A DNA stretch of 64,000 bases from Candidatus Thorarchaeota archaeon (lineage in GTDB: Archaea; Asgardarchaeota; Thorarchaeia; Thorarchaeales; Thorarchaeaceae). Shown piece by piece: positions 55,193 through 64,000 of this stretch (the first letter of the stretch is position 1; the number at the start of each line of letters is the position of its first letter). Under the pieces are notes generated by a model, which saw only the letters and a program-made list of their open reading frames with translations, did no database searches and had not been told where the DNA came from. Where the stretch lies: positions 121,449 through 185,448 of the forward strand of contig JAIZWL010000005.1 of the NCBI GenBank assembly GCA_021498125.1, in the 5' to 3' direction. The position numbers and the translations under genes were made by a program.

Positions 55193-55867
55193 ATGAAATT
55201 ATGCCTCACCGTCACCGGATCGACTTACGAGGACTGCAAGAAAATCATGGAATCAACAAGTGCAGATCTCTTTGAGCTTCGTCTTGATTATTTCAAACAC
55301 AACCAATCTTTTGATGAATTGTTCAGTGCAGTTGATAGACCAATTATAGCAACTAATCGACCGATCACAGAAGGTGGCATGTTTCACGGTTCAGAAAATG
55401 AGAGATCCCGGATACTCTTGGATGCAATTGATTCGGGCGCCTCGTTTGTGGACATAGAATTTGATGCCGATCCACAAGTGCGTCAGAAGATCATGGGACA
55501 GGCTGAGTCGGAAGACTGCAAGGTCATTTTGTCAAAACATTTCTTTGACAGGTCTCCTCCGGTTGATCACCTTCACAAATTATTAATCAAAATGTCCAAA
55601 GAGAATCCATATATTATTAAAATAGTTACTATGGCTGAGACCGCCTTAGACTGGCTGAGGGTCCTTAATCTCTATGAGTACAGGACTCAGGATGATCCAC
55701 AATTGATCGCTTTCGCAATGGGGGAAGCCGGTCGTATATCGAGAATCGCGGCACTCTATCTTGGTGCTCCGTTCATGTACGTCGCAAGTAACAGGTTCAG
55801 CAAGGTTGCACCGGGACAGATCGTACTGGGGGAAATGAGATCGATTTTGAAGGGGCTGAATTCATGA
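55193..55867 (+). CDS. aroD: 3-dehydroquinate dehydratase, type I
   Basis: 224 residues; ATG 55193 after a GGGGGCGAGG stretch. The type I barrel motifs are LFELRLDYF near residue 28, DIEFDAD, the catalytic His in VILSKHFFDRSPP, the Schiff-base Lys in YIIKIVTMAET, and the closing APFMYVASNRFSKVAPGQI. It removes water from 3-dehydroquinate. Type I is usual in archaea. It stands first of the second aro block, 15 bases after trpA. Its stop overlaps the aroE start as ATGA. Confidence 0.95.
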   Translation: MKLCLTVTGSTYEDCKKIMESTSADLFELRLDYFKHNQSFDELFSAVDRPIIATNRPITEGGMFHGSENERSRILLDAIDSGASFVDIEFDADPQVRQKIMGQAESEDCKVILSKHFFDRSPPVDHLHKLLIKMSKENPYIIKIVTMAETALDWLRVLNLYEYRTQDDPQLIAFAMGEAGRISRIAALYLGAPFMYVASNRFSKVAPGQIVLGEMRSILKGLNS

Positions 55868-56724
55868 AGCGACTACTCTTGATAGGCAATCCTGTTGCTC
55901 ACTCCATGAGCCCGGTCATGCAAAATGCTGCACTCAAGGCCATGCAGTTAAATAATGAATATTATTATGAGACCCTAGAGATATCGGAGAGCGGCTTGAG
56001 AGAGATCGTCCACGCGATATCTATCGGGGAGATCGCAGGTGCAAACGTCACTGCCCCCTACAAGACACGGATTCTTCAGTACCTCACACGAGTTGAGTCA
56101 CCCGCCCATATGTTTGGCTCGGTAAACACACTCTTCCGTGAAGGGACTTCTGTAGTCGGTTGCTCTACGGACAGTACTGGTTTTCTGAAAGCGCTCTCGG
56201 AGCATGGTCTCAAGCTAAACAAGGTTAGAACGTTAATCATTGGCGCCGGAGGTGCTGCAAGAGCAGTTGCGTTCGCATTGGCTCAATCGTCGGCCTCTGA
56301 ACTGATCATTCTCAATCGGACTGTAGACAATGCAAGAGTCTTGGTCGCCACGCTCAAGCATCACTTTCAGATAAAGGCCGAGTATGGTCTGCTTGCGGAT
56401 TATGAACAGTATCTCTCCCAAATTGATCTCCTCATCAACTGTACCCCTTTGGGAATGAAGGGGGCTTACGAGAGGTACTCGCCAATACCGGCCATCCCTA
56501 CTACATGTGATAATCTCACAGTCATGGATCTTGTATACAATCCCAAACAGACCAAGCTTCTCGAAATTGCAAGAGAGGCAGGTTGCAAGACCATAGATGG
56601 TATCTCCATGCTTGTTCACCAAGGTGCGGAATCACTTCGGATCTGGACAGGAGAGTCACCACCAGTCGCGGTCATGAGAAATGCAGTAGAGAGATCACTA
56701 CGACAAGGAGGGCCAAACAGTTGA
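55864..56724 (+). CDS. aroE: Shikimate dehydrogenase
   Basis: 286 residues. The shikimate-binding part has GNPVAHSMSPVMQNAA and the catalytic Lys-containing GANVTAPYKTRIL. The NADP domain has IIGAGGAARAVAFAL followed by ILNRTV (Arg typical for NADP), LINCTPLGMKG, VMDLVYNPKQTKLL and ISMLVHQGAESLRIWTG. It reduces 3-dehydroshikimate to shikimate. ATG 55864 overlaps the aroD stop by four bases; its own stop shares bases with the TTG of aroK. Length is normal for AroE. Confidence 0.95.
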   Translation: MKRLLLIGNPVAHSMSPVMQNAALKAMQLNNEYYYETLEISESGLREIVHAISIGEIAGANVTAPYKTRILQYLTRVESPAHMFGSVNTLFREGTSVVGCSTDSTGFLKALSEHGLKLNKVRTLIIGAGGAARAVAFALAQSSASELIILNRTVDNARVLVATLKHHFQIKAEYGLLADYEQYLSQIDLLINCTPLGMKGAYERYSPIPAIPTTCDNLTVMDLVYNPKQTKLLEIAREAGCKTIDGISMLVHQGAESLRIWTGESPPVAVMRNAVERSLRQGGPNS

Positions 56725-57221
56725 GAAACATAGGACTGGTCGGATTCATGGGGACGGGCAAGACTGTGATCGGAAAGGCCTTGGCCAGTAGGCTCGGGCT
56801 TCAATTCTTTGACACGGACCAGTTCATCGAGAAAATGACAGGGAAAAGTATCACTGCGATCTTCGAGCAGAACGGAGAACAGCAATTTCGCAGGCTTGAA
56901 GAGACCGCTGTTGAAAGACTGAGCAGACTACAAGCGGTGATCAGTTACGGTGGTGGAGTTGTTCTTAGTCCAGTAAATCGAGAGAGGCTCAAGAACCGTT
57001 CTTTTATTATTTTATTGCGAGCAACACCCGCCACGATTCTACGCCGATTGAGAGAGGATCAGACACGCCCCCTATTAGACAGCAGAAAGACCGTCGATCA
57101 AATTGCAGCGATGATGAACAAACGACATCCGTTCTATGAGTCAATGAATGACTATTGTATCGACACCGATGGAAGAGCCATTGATGAAATTGTCGAAGAG
57201 ATAATAGAGAGAGTGGAATGA
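56721..57221 (+). CDS. aroK: Shikimate kinase, bacterial AroK type
   Basis: 166 residues from TTG 56721 (TTGA overlap with aroE; AAGGAGGG nine bases upstream). The P-loop is GLVGFMGTGKT, followed by FDTDQFIEKMTGKSI with the Asp pair that binds shikimate, FRRLEETAVERL, ISYGGGVVLSP and the lid REDQTRPLLD. This is the P-loop AroK fold. Most archaea instead have a GHMP-family shikimate kinase, so this gene was probably acquired from bacteria or kept from such a transfer. It phosphorylates shikimate with ATP. Confidence 0.94.
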   Translation: MRNIGLVGFMGTGKTVIGKALASRLGLQFFDTDQFIEKMTGKSITAIFEQNGEQQFRRLEETAVERLSRLQAVISYGGGVVLSPVNRERLKNRSFIILLRATPATILRRLREDQTRPLLDSRKTVDQIAAMMNKRHPFYESMNDYCIDTDGRAIDEIVEEIIERVE

Positions 57222-57224
57222 GCT

Positions 57225-58505
57225 ATGAGAGTTGTCGTTAGCAGGTCTCAGATAGATGGAAAAGTGAAAGCGCCCCCATCGAAGAGTTACATGCATCGAA
57301 TGATAGTGGGAGGTCTCCTCTCATCAGGAACTACACAGATCCACAATCCACTATATTGTGATGACACGATTGCCACAATCTCTGCTGCAAGCGCAATGGG
57401 AGCGGTTATCAAAAAGGACGATCAAACTTGTATTGAGAGCACAGGAATTTTGAGAGAGCCATCAAGACCTGTTGATTGCAGAGGCTCAGGAACGACTCTC
57501 CGATTCTTTACAGCACTGGCGGCAATAACCGAGGGCAAGACGACCCTTACAGGCGATGAAACACTCATGCGACGACCAATGGGGGCATTGGTGTCAGCTC
57601 TGAGACAACTCGAAATAAGGCCAAGGACGATCAATACTCGTGAAGCATCGCTGATAGAGATCGCAGGTACTTCGGTCCGAGGTGGAGAGGTGGTCATTCC
57701 GGGTAACGTCAGTTCACAATTTATCTCCGCGTTACTGTTCATTGCACCTAAAACAAAGCATGGTCTCACGATCAACATTCTAAACGGCTTGGAGTCGCAA
57801 CCATATGTTCAGATCACCCTTGATTCAGTGGGTCTCTTTGGGATCTCGGCGGAACATACAGATGATTGGTCACGTATCCACGTTGATGGTGGTCAAGAGT
57901 ATTCGGCCTGCAAATGTCACATTGAAGGTGATTACTCATCGGCAGCGTTCTTATTTGCGGCGGGAATCCTTGCGGGAAAAGTCTGTGTGACCGGGTTGAA
58001 TCCAAATTCGAGCCAAGGGGATGCGACGATTCTTGATATTCTTAGACTAATGGGTGCAGAGGTTGGGCAATCTTCAAACTCGTTCTGCACAGGAAAAAGT
58101 GAGCTATCTTCGGTCAAGATCAATGTCAGCCAAATTCCTGATCTCATTCCTATTCTTACTGTACTTGCATCTCAGGCTGATGGTACTACGATGCTCTATG
58201 GCATCCGGCGACTCCGCTGGAAGGAGAGCGATCGTATAGCATCGCTTCTGACTGAACTGAGAAAGATGGGTGTACGCATTGAGACAATAGGGGACGCCTT
58301 CAAAATTGAGGGGCCAACATCTCTTAGAAGTGCGGTCATCGAGCCACATCGAGACCATCGTATTGCAATGACAGGGATTATTGCAGGTCTCATAGCCGAT
58401 GAGGGAATGATTATTGAACATAGTGAATGCATCACAAAGAGCTATCCACGGTTTCTCGCCGATCTAGCAACCTTAGGTGGAGAGATCAAAATTGTAGAGG
58501 AGTGA
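57225..58505 (+). CDS. aroA: 5-enolpyruvylshikimate-3-phosphate synthase
   Basis: 426 residues. It starts four bases after the aroK stop. The double inverse-barrel motifs are in order: KAPPSKSYMHRMIVGGLLS (catalytic Lys), DCRGSGTTLRFFTAL, GDETLMRRPMGALV, GNVSSQFISALLF, GDYSSAAFLFAAG, DLIPILTVLASQADG, RLRWKESDRIASL and EPHRDHRIAMTG. It condenses shikimate 3-phosphate with phosphoenolpyruvate. The glyphosate-site sequence around residue 90 reads GSGTTLRF, the common sensitive-class form. The stop overlaps a possible GTG start of aroC. Confidence 0.96.
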   Translation: MRVVVSRSQIDGKVKAPPSKSYMHRMIVGGLLSSGTTQIHNPLYCDDTIATISAASAMGAVIKKDDQTCIESTGILREPSRPVDCRGSGTTLRFFTALAAITEGKTTLTGDETLMRRPMGALVSALRQLEIRPRTINTREASLIEIAGTSVRGGEVVIPGNVSSQFISALLFIAPKTKHGLTINILNGLESQPYVQITLDSVGLFGISAEHTDDWSRIHVDGGQEYSACKCHIEGDYSSAAFLFAAGILAGKVCVTGLNPNSSQGDATILDILRLMGAEVGQSSNSFCTGKSELSSVKINVSQIPDLIPILTVLASQADGTTMLYGIRRLRWKESDRIASLLTELRKMGVRIETIGDAFKIEGPTSLRSAVIEPHRDHRIAMTGIIAGLIADEGMIIEHSECITKSYPRFLADLATLGGEIKIVEE

Positions 58506-58513
58506 ATTCAGCA

Positions 58514-59644
58514 ATGTTCACATTCGGTAAATTATTTAAAATTCATGTCTTTGGCGAGAGCCATGGTAAAAGTATTGGAGTCGTAGTTGAAGGGTGTCCA
58601 ACAGGAATCTCTCTCGACCCGGAGGTCATTCAAGAAGCATTGGATCAGCGACGACCCGGAACTGGAAGACTGACAACAGCAAGACAAGAACCGGATCAGG
58701 TTAAGATCCTTTCAGGAATATTCAAGGGTCATTCGACAGGAGGACCCATACTACTTCTGATCCATAATGAAGACTGTGACTCTTCAGGGTATGATGATCT
58801 ACACGACACGCCTCGACCGGGTCATGCCGATTATACTGCACGGATAAAATATGGTGGAAATAATGACTATCGGGGTGGTGGATTTTTTTCAGGGCGGATA
58901 ACGGCATCCTTTGTCATGGCTGGTGCAGTTGCGAATCAGATTCTCAAATCATATGGTATTGAAATACTTGCACACACTACGAAGATTGGCAGAGTCAAGG
59001 TCGATGAGCCAATATCAAATGAGCAGATCAGAGAGCAAGTGTACCGTAATGAGACCCGGTGCGCTGACGCAATAATCGCAAGACAGATGGAACAGGAAGT
59101 GCTGGCGGCTAAGAGTGCAAGAGACTCTGTCGGAGGGATCATAGAGTGTCGAGTCCTAAATCTTCCAGCAGGTCTCGGAGAACCAATATTCGACTCTGTT
59201 GAGAGTTACCTGAGTCATGCAATGTTCAGTATCCCTGCCGTGAAAGGGATAGAGTTCGGAGCCGGCTTCTCAGCAGCCGAGATGCGCGGTTCCACACACA
59301 ATGACCAGATGAGGATCCATGATGGAGAGGTCTCCTTTCTCAAGAATGATGCAGGCGGAATTTTAGGCGGGATAACAACAGGCGCGCCTGTGGTATTTCG
59401 AGTGGCGGTCAAGCCCACACCAAGCATTGCAGTCCCGCAACAGACAGTGAATTTAGCAACGGGAGAAAACGCCGAGATCAAAATTATCGGACGACATGAC
59501 CCATGCATAGTCCCAAGAGCTGTTCCTGTCGTTGAGGCCATGGCAGCAATTGTGTTCGCAGATCTGTTAGCATATGCAAAGGTCTCCAATGTGCGAGGTA
59601 TTCCCAGACCGTTAACTGATCATACTATCTTTACTGAATCATAA
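58514..59644 (+). CDS. aroC: Chorismate synthase
   Basis: 376 residues from ATG 58514, ten bases after GTAGAGGAG; an in-frame GTG at 58502 overlaps the aroA stop and is the alternative. Signature stretches are FGESHGKSIGVVVEGCPTG, RRPGTGRLTTARQEPDQV, GGNNDYRGGGFFSGR, MRGSTHNDQM, GGILGGITTGAPVVFRVAVK and the closing RHDPCIVPRAVPVVEAM. It makes chorismate and needs reduced FMN. It is the last gene of the 14-gene run; the convergent MFS gene begins 50 bases later. No clear terminator hairpin was seen between them. Confidence 0.96.
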   Translation: MFTFGKLFKIHVFGESHGKSIGVVVEGCPTGISLDPEVIQEALDQRRPGTGRLTTARQEPDQVKILSGIFKGHSTGGPILLLIHNEDCDSSGYDDLHDTPRPGHADYTARIKYGGNNDYRGGGFFSGRITASFVMAGAVANQILKSYGIEILAHTTKIGRVKVDEPISNEQIREQVYRNETRCADAIIARQMEQEVLAAKSARDSVGGIIECRVLNLPAGLGEPIFDSVESYLSHAMFSIPAVKGIEFGAGFSAAEMRGSTHNDQMRIHDGEVSFLKNDAGGILGGITTGAPVVFRVAVKPTPSIAVPQQTVNLATGENAEIKIIGRHDPCIVPRAVPVVEAMAAIVFADLLAYAKVSNVRGIPRPLTDHTIFTES

Positions 59645-59694
59645 GATCAAAGCTCTGGAAGAGCAGACCACAAGACTCTGGGCGTACTGGAACA

Positions 59695-60931
59695 TTACGT
59701 CGGACTATCTGTGACCAGCGTTTCTGACCGTTCCCGATTTCGAAAATGGAACAGCACAGAGAGGGGAACAGCAAGGAGGAACAATCCTGCGACTGTGAAA
59801 GCAAAGGCATAGTTGTGCCCACCAAAGGCAAGCAAGATCCCTATGATAAGTGGTCCAGTAGAATGCCCCACATCCATGATCGTACTGAGCAGACCAAGGG
59901 CCGTTCCCTTTTTGAGTAGTCGCAACACTCTCGGTCACTAAGGGCGAGGTTGTCGAATCAGTCGCAACAATAGACAGAGCAATCGGAACAATGAGAGAGA
60001 ATTGGAACCAGATATTGGGAATTAGTGTTGCAAGTATGATCAGCATACAGAGTGAGACAAGTCCTGTTCCAATAAATGGCACTCGCCCAAACCGATCAGA
60101 AGCACGGCCTACGATCGGACCTGAAATAAGAAGTGTCATTGTGAGCAGTGTAAATGCAGGACCCGCGAACCATTCGGGAGCTCCTGAAACCTCGGTCCAA
60201 AATAGGGGAAAGAAGAACTCGTAAGCACCATAGAGAAAGAATGTAGCAGCCTGAGCCGCACAGATGATCAGGACATCTTTTGTTAGGACCGCAGAAACGG
60301 GGATATCAGGAGCAGTAGCCCGATCAATTTGTTCTTTCTTCGTGGGGTTGATGGGGAGAACGATAGCGATGGCCAATACGGTCAATCCGATGAACCCACA
60401 GAGAAGATAGACTCCACGATAGATGTCAACTCCGAATTGCTGAAACACAGGAACCGCAAGAAGAAAACCTCCCACGAGAGGCGCTACCGTCCGGCCTACT
60501 CTCGTCGATGAAGAATAGAGAGCCATCTTTTCACCACGACTGTTCCCATACCACTCCGCCACGATCGCCAAGGCCACAGGACCAAGAATGGCGGTTGCAA
60601 AACCGTGAATGAATCTCACGATCACCAAGTGGATCGGAACTGTTACAAAGAAATAGAGAAACGGCACAAATGCAAAGAGAAATGCCGCAGCCCAGAGGAG
60701 GACTTTAGGGCCTTTACGATCCATGAGCACACCGACAGGAGCACTCACCAAAATTCCAGTTGCAGGGGATGCAGCACCGATCATGCCAAGGGTCTCATCA
60801 CCTGCTCCAAGGTATGATGCAAAGTATGGCAAGACAGGCGATTTGGACATCGTTGAACTGAAGATCGCCAGTGCACCCAGAGAACATAATAATAACATCT
60901 GCCGGGCAATACGAGATTCGTCATGGTTCAA
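59695..60931 (-). CDS. MFS transporter, frameshifted
   Basis: The first 335 codons give about ten hydrophobic helices with MFS loops (GVLMDRKGPKVLLW, then GRASDRFGRVPFIG), ending in frame at DSTTSPLVTES. The last two helices continue only in another frame (VLRLLKKGTALGL, then GHSTGPLIIGILLAFGG) to a stop at 59695. The shift lies near 59926-59936 and needs one base removed or two added. Total length would be about 410, the usual MFS size. It is probably a drug or metabolite exporter. Either a recent loss of function or a base error; two frames end within 10 bases of each other. Confidence 0.8.
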
Positions 60932-61041
60932 AGTGTTATGCCCTTCGTTCTAAATAGTACAACTCGGGAAAGACTACTCTCTGAAATATTCTTTCATTTT
61001 ATAGTCTGCAACATAATTCGGTTAGATTTGCATCTATTCTG
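60932..61041. other. Upstream region of the frameshifted MFS gene
   Basis: 110 bases, AT-rich, holding the divergent promoter of the MFS gene and the lead-in to the surface-protein relic. No separate feature was recognised. Confidence 0.35.
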
Positions 61042-61407
61042 GTGATTTTTGCGGTGTCAATTCTTTTACTCACAACAAACACAATGGTTGCTGAAACATC
61101 CACCACAAATAGCACTAATGATACCGCAATATCCGATTAAACGAATGTACTATAATATCGATTGATCCAATCATACATTTTTCATAGCAGTTTGAGTATT
61201 CATTCGAATGCAGAGCTTGCTGCAGCAAGTTCATCGGAAGATGGCAGTCCATCAAACCCATATATAATACAGAATTATAATATAACTACGGCGAGTGGAA
61301 ATTCAATAGAGATCGACGATACCACACTCTTATAATAATCGCCGTGGTGGCAGGTGTGATAGCAATTGTGATTGTTTCTATAATACTTTGGAAACGAAAA
61401 CAATAGC
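61042..61407 (+). pseudogene. Relic of a small membrane-anchored surface protein
   Basis: One frame from GTG 61042 gives a signal-peptide-like start (MIFAVSILLLTTNTMVAETS) and a Thr/Asn-rich stretch, then meets two TAA codons (61138-61140 and about 18 bases on). It continues in the same frame as NAELAAASSSEDGSPSNPYI to a TAA near 61335, and after a one-base shift ends as a membrane helix with a basic stop-transfer tail (VVAGVIAIVIVSIILWKRKQ) and TAG at 61405-61407. The order signal peptide, Ser/Thr/Asn-rich ectodomain, membrane helix is typical of archaeal surface proteins. It is broken in three places. Confidence 0.45.
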
Positions 61408-61425
61408 AATATTAGAAAAACGAAG

Positions 61426-61448
61426 GTTGGGTGTTCTACACCCAGCCA
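61426..61448. terminator. Hairpin after the surface-protein relic
   Basis: GGTTGGGTGT-TCT-ACACCCAGCC is a 10-base-pair stem with one G-T pair. It lies between the relic and the end of the second helicase gene. No strong T-run follows on the plus strand. Confidence 0.4.
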
Positions 61449-61487
61449 TGCTACTCCTTTATCGTGATATTATTTCACTAGTGTATA

Positions 61488-64000
61488 TCATTTCCAACGA
61501 GTCACTCGTTTGGCATATTTTTGTCTAGAACCTCGTAAGCGAGAATGGTTTCTTGCTTTAACAAGAATTGCTCGTCCTCTAAGGTTTCTTGTATAAATAT
61601 AATTTGCAGGACATACATACTTATGCCATAATTTCGTAAATTGTTCTACGTATCTTCGATGCGCCCCAATTTTTGAAGGAATAGCATGATATTGTATTTT
61701 TTTTACTAACATGAGATTAATTTCAGTTATCAGGAGATAACGTGGATTATCAATCGGATTAAACAGTTCTTGAAGAGCTTGGAGAAAAATCCATTTCTCT
61801 TGATTAGAACCACCTTCTAAATGGCAATATATATCACCAACGGAATCGTCAATTTCATCAACAGATACTTGTAATGTATTCAGATCAGTCTTAATTACGC
61901 CCATATAATGAAATGTTTTCAAAATAACAGTACCGATTTGAAGCAAACTTGATTTAGTAGGACCATGTTTAACAAGTAACCAAAGTGATTTGAGCGTACT
62001 GGGTATCATCATAATAATTAAGAAAAGGAATATTGCTGCAATATACTTTAGCAACAGCAAAAAGTCAGAGGGTAAATAAAATTGTTGGCAGTGGTCGATA
62101 AACAAAAAGAACCCAATCAGCAAGCTTTCCAAAAATAATTTAATAAAAACATTGGTAATCACAAGTCCTCGAAAGAGAATCTTTTTGTCAACGCGAAGAT
62201 CCTCTACTAAGCGCACATATTCTTCATTTTTATGAAGAGAAATTTCCCAATATTTTTGAATAGCCTCTCGATTTTTCGCATGTTTAAACATAATATCATT
62301 TGAAGCGTTTATCGATTGCATATTAAAAGGCGGCAAGGGAATTTCCAATCGTTCAAAGCCATTTTCAATAATAGGTTTAGTAAAATTGATACCAACAAAA
62401 GCTCGAAATCTTCGTACCATTAACTCATAGTCATCACTAGGATAATCTTGATTTGTTTCCACACACACAAGGTGCCAGATATTGGCTGTTTTAGTGGGAT
62501 TTCCGTGTTGTGTTCTAATAGCTCTTCCACGCATCTGATTAGAAAGCATATATGAACCAACAAAACTAGCAATTACAAGCGAATTAATCGATGGTGCATC
62601 CCAGCCCTCTCCTAAAAGGGATTTGGTGCCAACTATAACTTGAACAATTCCATTATTGAAGAGTTCCGTAATAAGATGAACTATTTTATCCTTATATGAA
62701 CCTACCAATTTAACTTCAATATAATTACTTGAAAAAGATAAAGGACGCAAGATTAACTTGCTAGGATCAATGCCAATAGCAAGTGCATACTTACGAAGTG
62801 AGTCTGCTGCATTTTTTGGCAAAATAACGATAGAACCACTAAGAACCCCTATTTGAAGACCTTTGATATTGGCTCTTCTGATAATTTCGAAGATAGGTAT
62901 CACACCTATCTTATTGAGAGGTGTGAGTTCATTTTGATTATTTGGCAAAAATTGACGACGTATAAAATCTGTAAGAATAACCATCCTTAATTGGGGACCA
63001 AGTGTTTCAAATTCTACTCGCACAATATTAACAATTTGAAACATTTAGAAACACTCTGCCTTAAGAGATTCTCAATCCGCTTATTTTTACGTAGAGTAAC
63101 TCGCTTCATCTCAATTGCGCCTATTTTCCGAAGTTCTTCTAAAATTTCTAGCAGGACAATTGGTAGACTTGTTTTTTTAACATCCGGAGGAAAAAGTAGG
63201 CCTTCCAATAAAATCTCAAGCCATTCGAGAGATATTTTTGGTACATCTATTAAAGATCCGGCTACTAATTTGATTGCATATTCCGAAATTTCTATTTTTT
63301 TAGAATGAAGAAAAACCAATATACTTGAATAAAAACCGGGTCGTTCAAGAATTTCCTCCTCATAAATCTCAGGAGACACTATCCACTTGTGAGAACATAA
63401 ATATTGTAGAAATAGCTCATTTTCTTTTAGTTGATCTACGAACCGTGTTACATTATCCCTGAAATTTCTAATTTCCTTATCTTCCTCCTCTAAAGGGGTT
63501 GAAAGGATAACAAGATCTTGATGCGGACACAAGTCCCCTTCTTTGACAAGCTCAGGTACAGAAACCTCAGCGTCTACGGGTCCACATAGATCAATATAGC
63601 GTTTCCATTCAAAATCCGTAACATCATAAGGGGGGGTTGCTGTAAGTGCCACCAGTTTAATATCATTCAGTTGACTTAGAAGGAAAGTAAGGCTTTTCCA
63701 CCAGCTATTTCTAAGATGATGTGCCTCATCTATCACTACTGTGCCTATTGGCACGCTGAGCAAAAATTCAATAGTATCATCAGAGTGAACATGAAAATTG
63801 GGTGATGCTTTTTTAGTTGAACTATTAATGCTTGGACTTGTATCATCTAAAGTTTCACCATCATGATTATCAGAAGATATTCTCCAATCGGTATTATTAT
63901 CTTGACTGATTGCAGAGTGAAGCGCTTGGTATGTAGTAACAGTAAAAATACTAGGTTTCCGAATATCTTTTGAAACCCATGAGGGAACTGTTTTTTCTTC
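61488..64000 (-). CDS. SF2 helicase with C-terminal membrane helices, second copy, frameshifted and cut by the window end
   Basis: The minus-strand frame is open from the window edge (KTVPSWVSKDIRK) through an Asp/Ser/Asn-rich insert, VVIDEAHHLRNSWWKSL and ALTATPPYD to SKCFKLLILCE. A one-base loss in an A-run near 63043 then shifts the frame, and the protein continues as FQIVNIVRVEFETLG, LLGEGWDAPSINSLVIASF, QMRGRAIRTQHG, two membrane helices (YIAAIFLFLIIMMIP) and a tail ending RVTRWK at 61488. It is homologous to the copy at 39595-42360 throughout. It has Trp (EKWIFLQALQEL) where that copy has TAG. This copy is much more AT-rich. Walker A lies outside the window. Confidence 0.8.

Overview
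The window looks like chromosomal DNA of an archaeon, most likely an Asgard archaeon of the Thorarchaeia type. This is inferred, not proven. It carries a DUF106/EMC3-type membrane insertase homologue, a geranylgeranyl-reductase-family flavoprotein, a two-lobed arrestin-fold protein, several membrane proteins with cytosolic zinc ribbons, TATA-like boxes and Shine-Dalgarno sites with frequent TTG/GTG starts. Base composition is moderate, with AT-richer islands.

Layout. 1-4.5 kb: the 3' end of a membrane protein gene, an MFS transporter, and a minus-strand pair encoding a small membrane protein and an EMC3/TMCO1-like protein, then a cluster of palindromic repeats and a small gene with its own promoter and terminator. 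4.7-11.1 kb: a regulator plus large membrane protein operon, a candidate structured RNA of about 295 nt (7230-7524), two membrane proteins, and a geranylgeranyl-reductase-like enzyme whose upstream region carries a second cluster of the same palindromes. 11.6-21 kb: a GT-C glycosyltransferase, an ABC exporter, two toxin-antitoxin modules (MntA/HepT and XRE-ImmA/DUF4411) around a DMT transporter and a decayed glycosyltransferase fragment, and an MBL-fold hydrolase. 21.4-33 kb: membrane signalling-like genes: a zinc-ribbon protein with two paralogous partners, a broken receptor-like gene (beta domains, membrane span, winged helix, zinc ribbon), two tandem 16-span proteins with degenerate histidine-kinase-like tails, an M48-like protein without its zinc site, and a large membrane protein.

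33-45 kb: three paralogous DUF2341 surface proteins with one membrane span and a long cytosolic tail ending in a zinc ribbon, a relic of a fourth, and an SF2 helicase with C-terminal membrane helices, split by an amber codon. Then a 29-residue tandem-repeat peptide gene and the arrestin-like gene.

46.7-59.6 kb: a single-strand run of 14 genes covering every step from DAHP synthesis to chorismate (aroF, aroB, aroD, aroE, aroK, aroA, aroC) and from chorismate to tryptophan (trpE, G, D, C, F, B, A). Genes overlap or nearly abut, so they probably form one transcript. A TATA-like box and two TGTACA boxes precede it. trpE carries an in-frame TAA at a position where a Tyr codon would be expected.

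59.7-64 kb: a frameshifted MFS gene, a relic of a small surface protein, and a second, AT-rich, frameshifted copy of the membrane helicase that runs off the window.

Two themes stand out. One is local duplication of membrane-anchored proteins with cytosolic beta-sandwich and zinc-ribbon parts beside an arrestin-fold protein. The other is an unusual number of single-base lesions, some real decay and some possibly sequence error.
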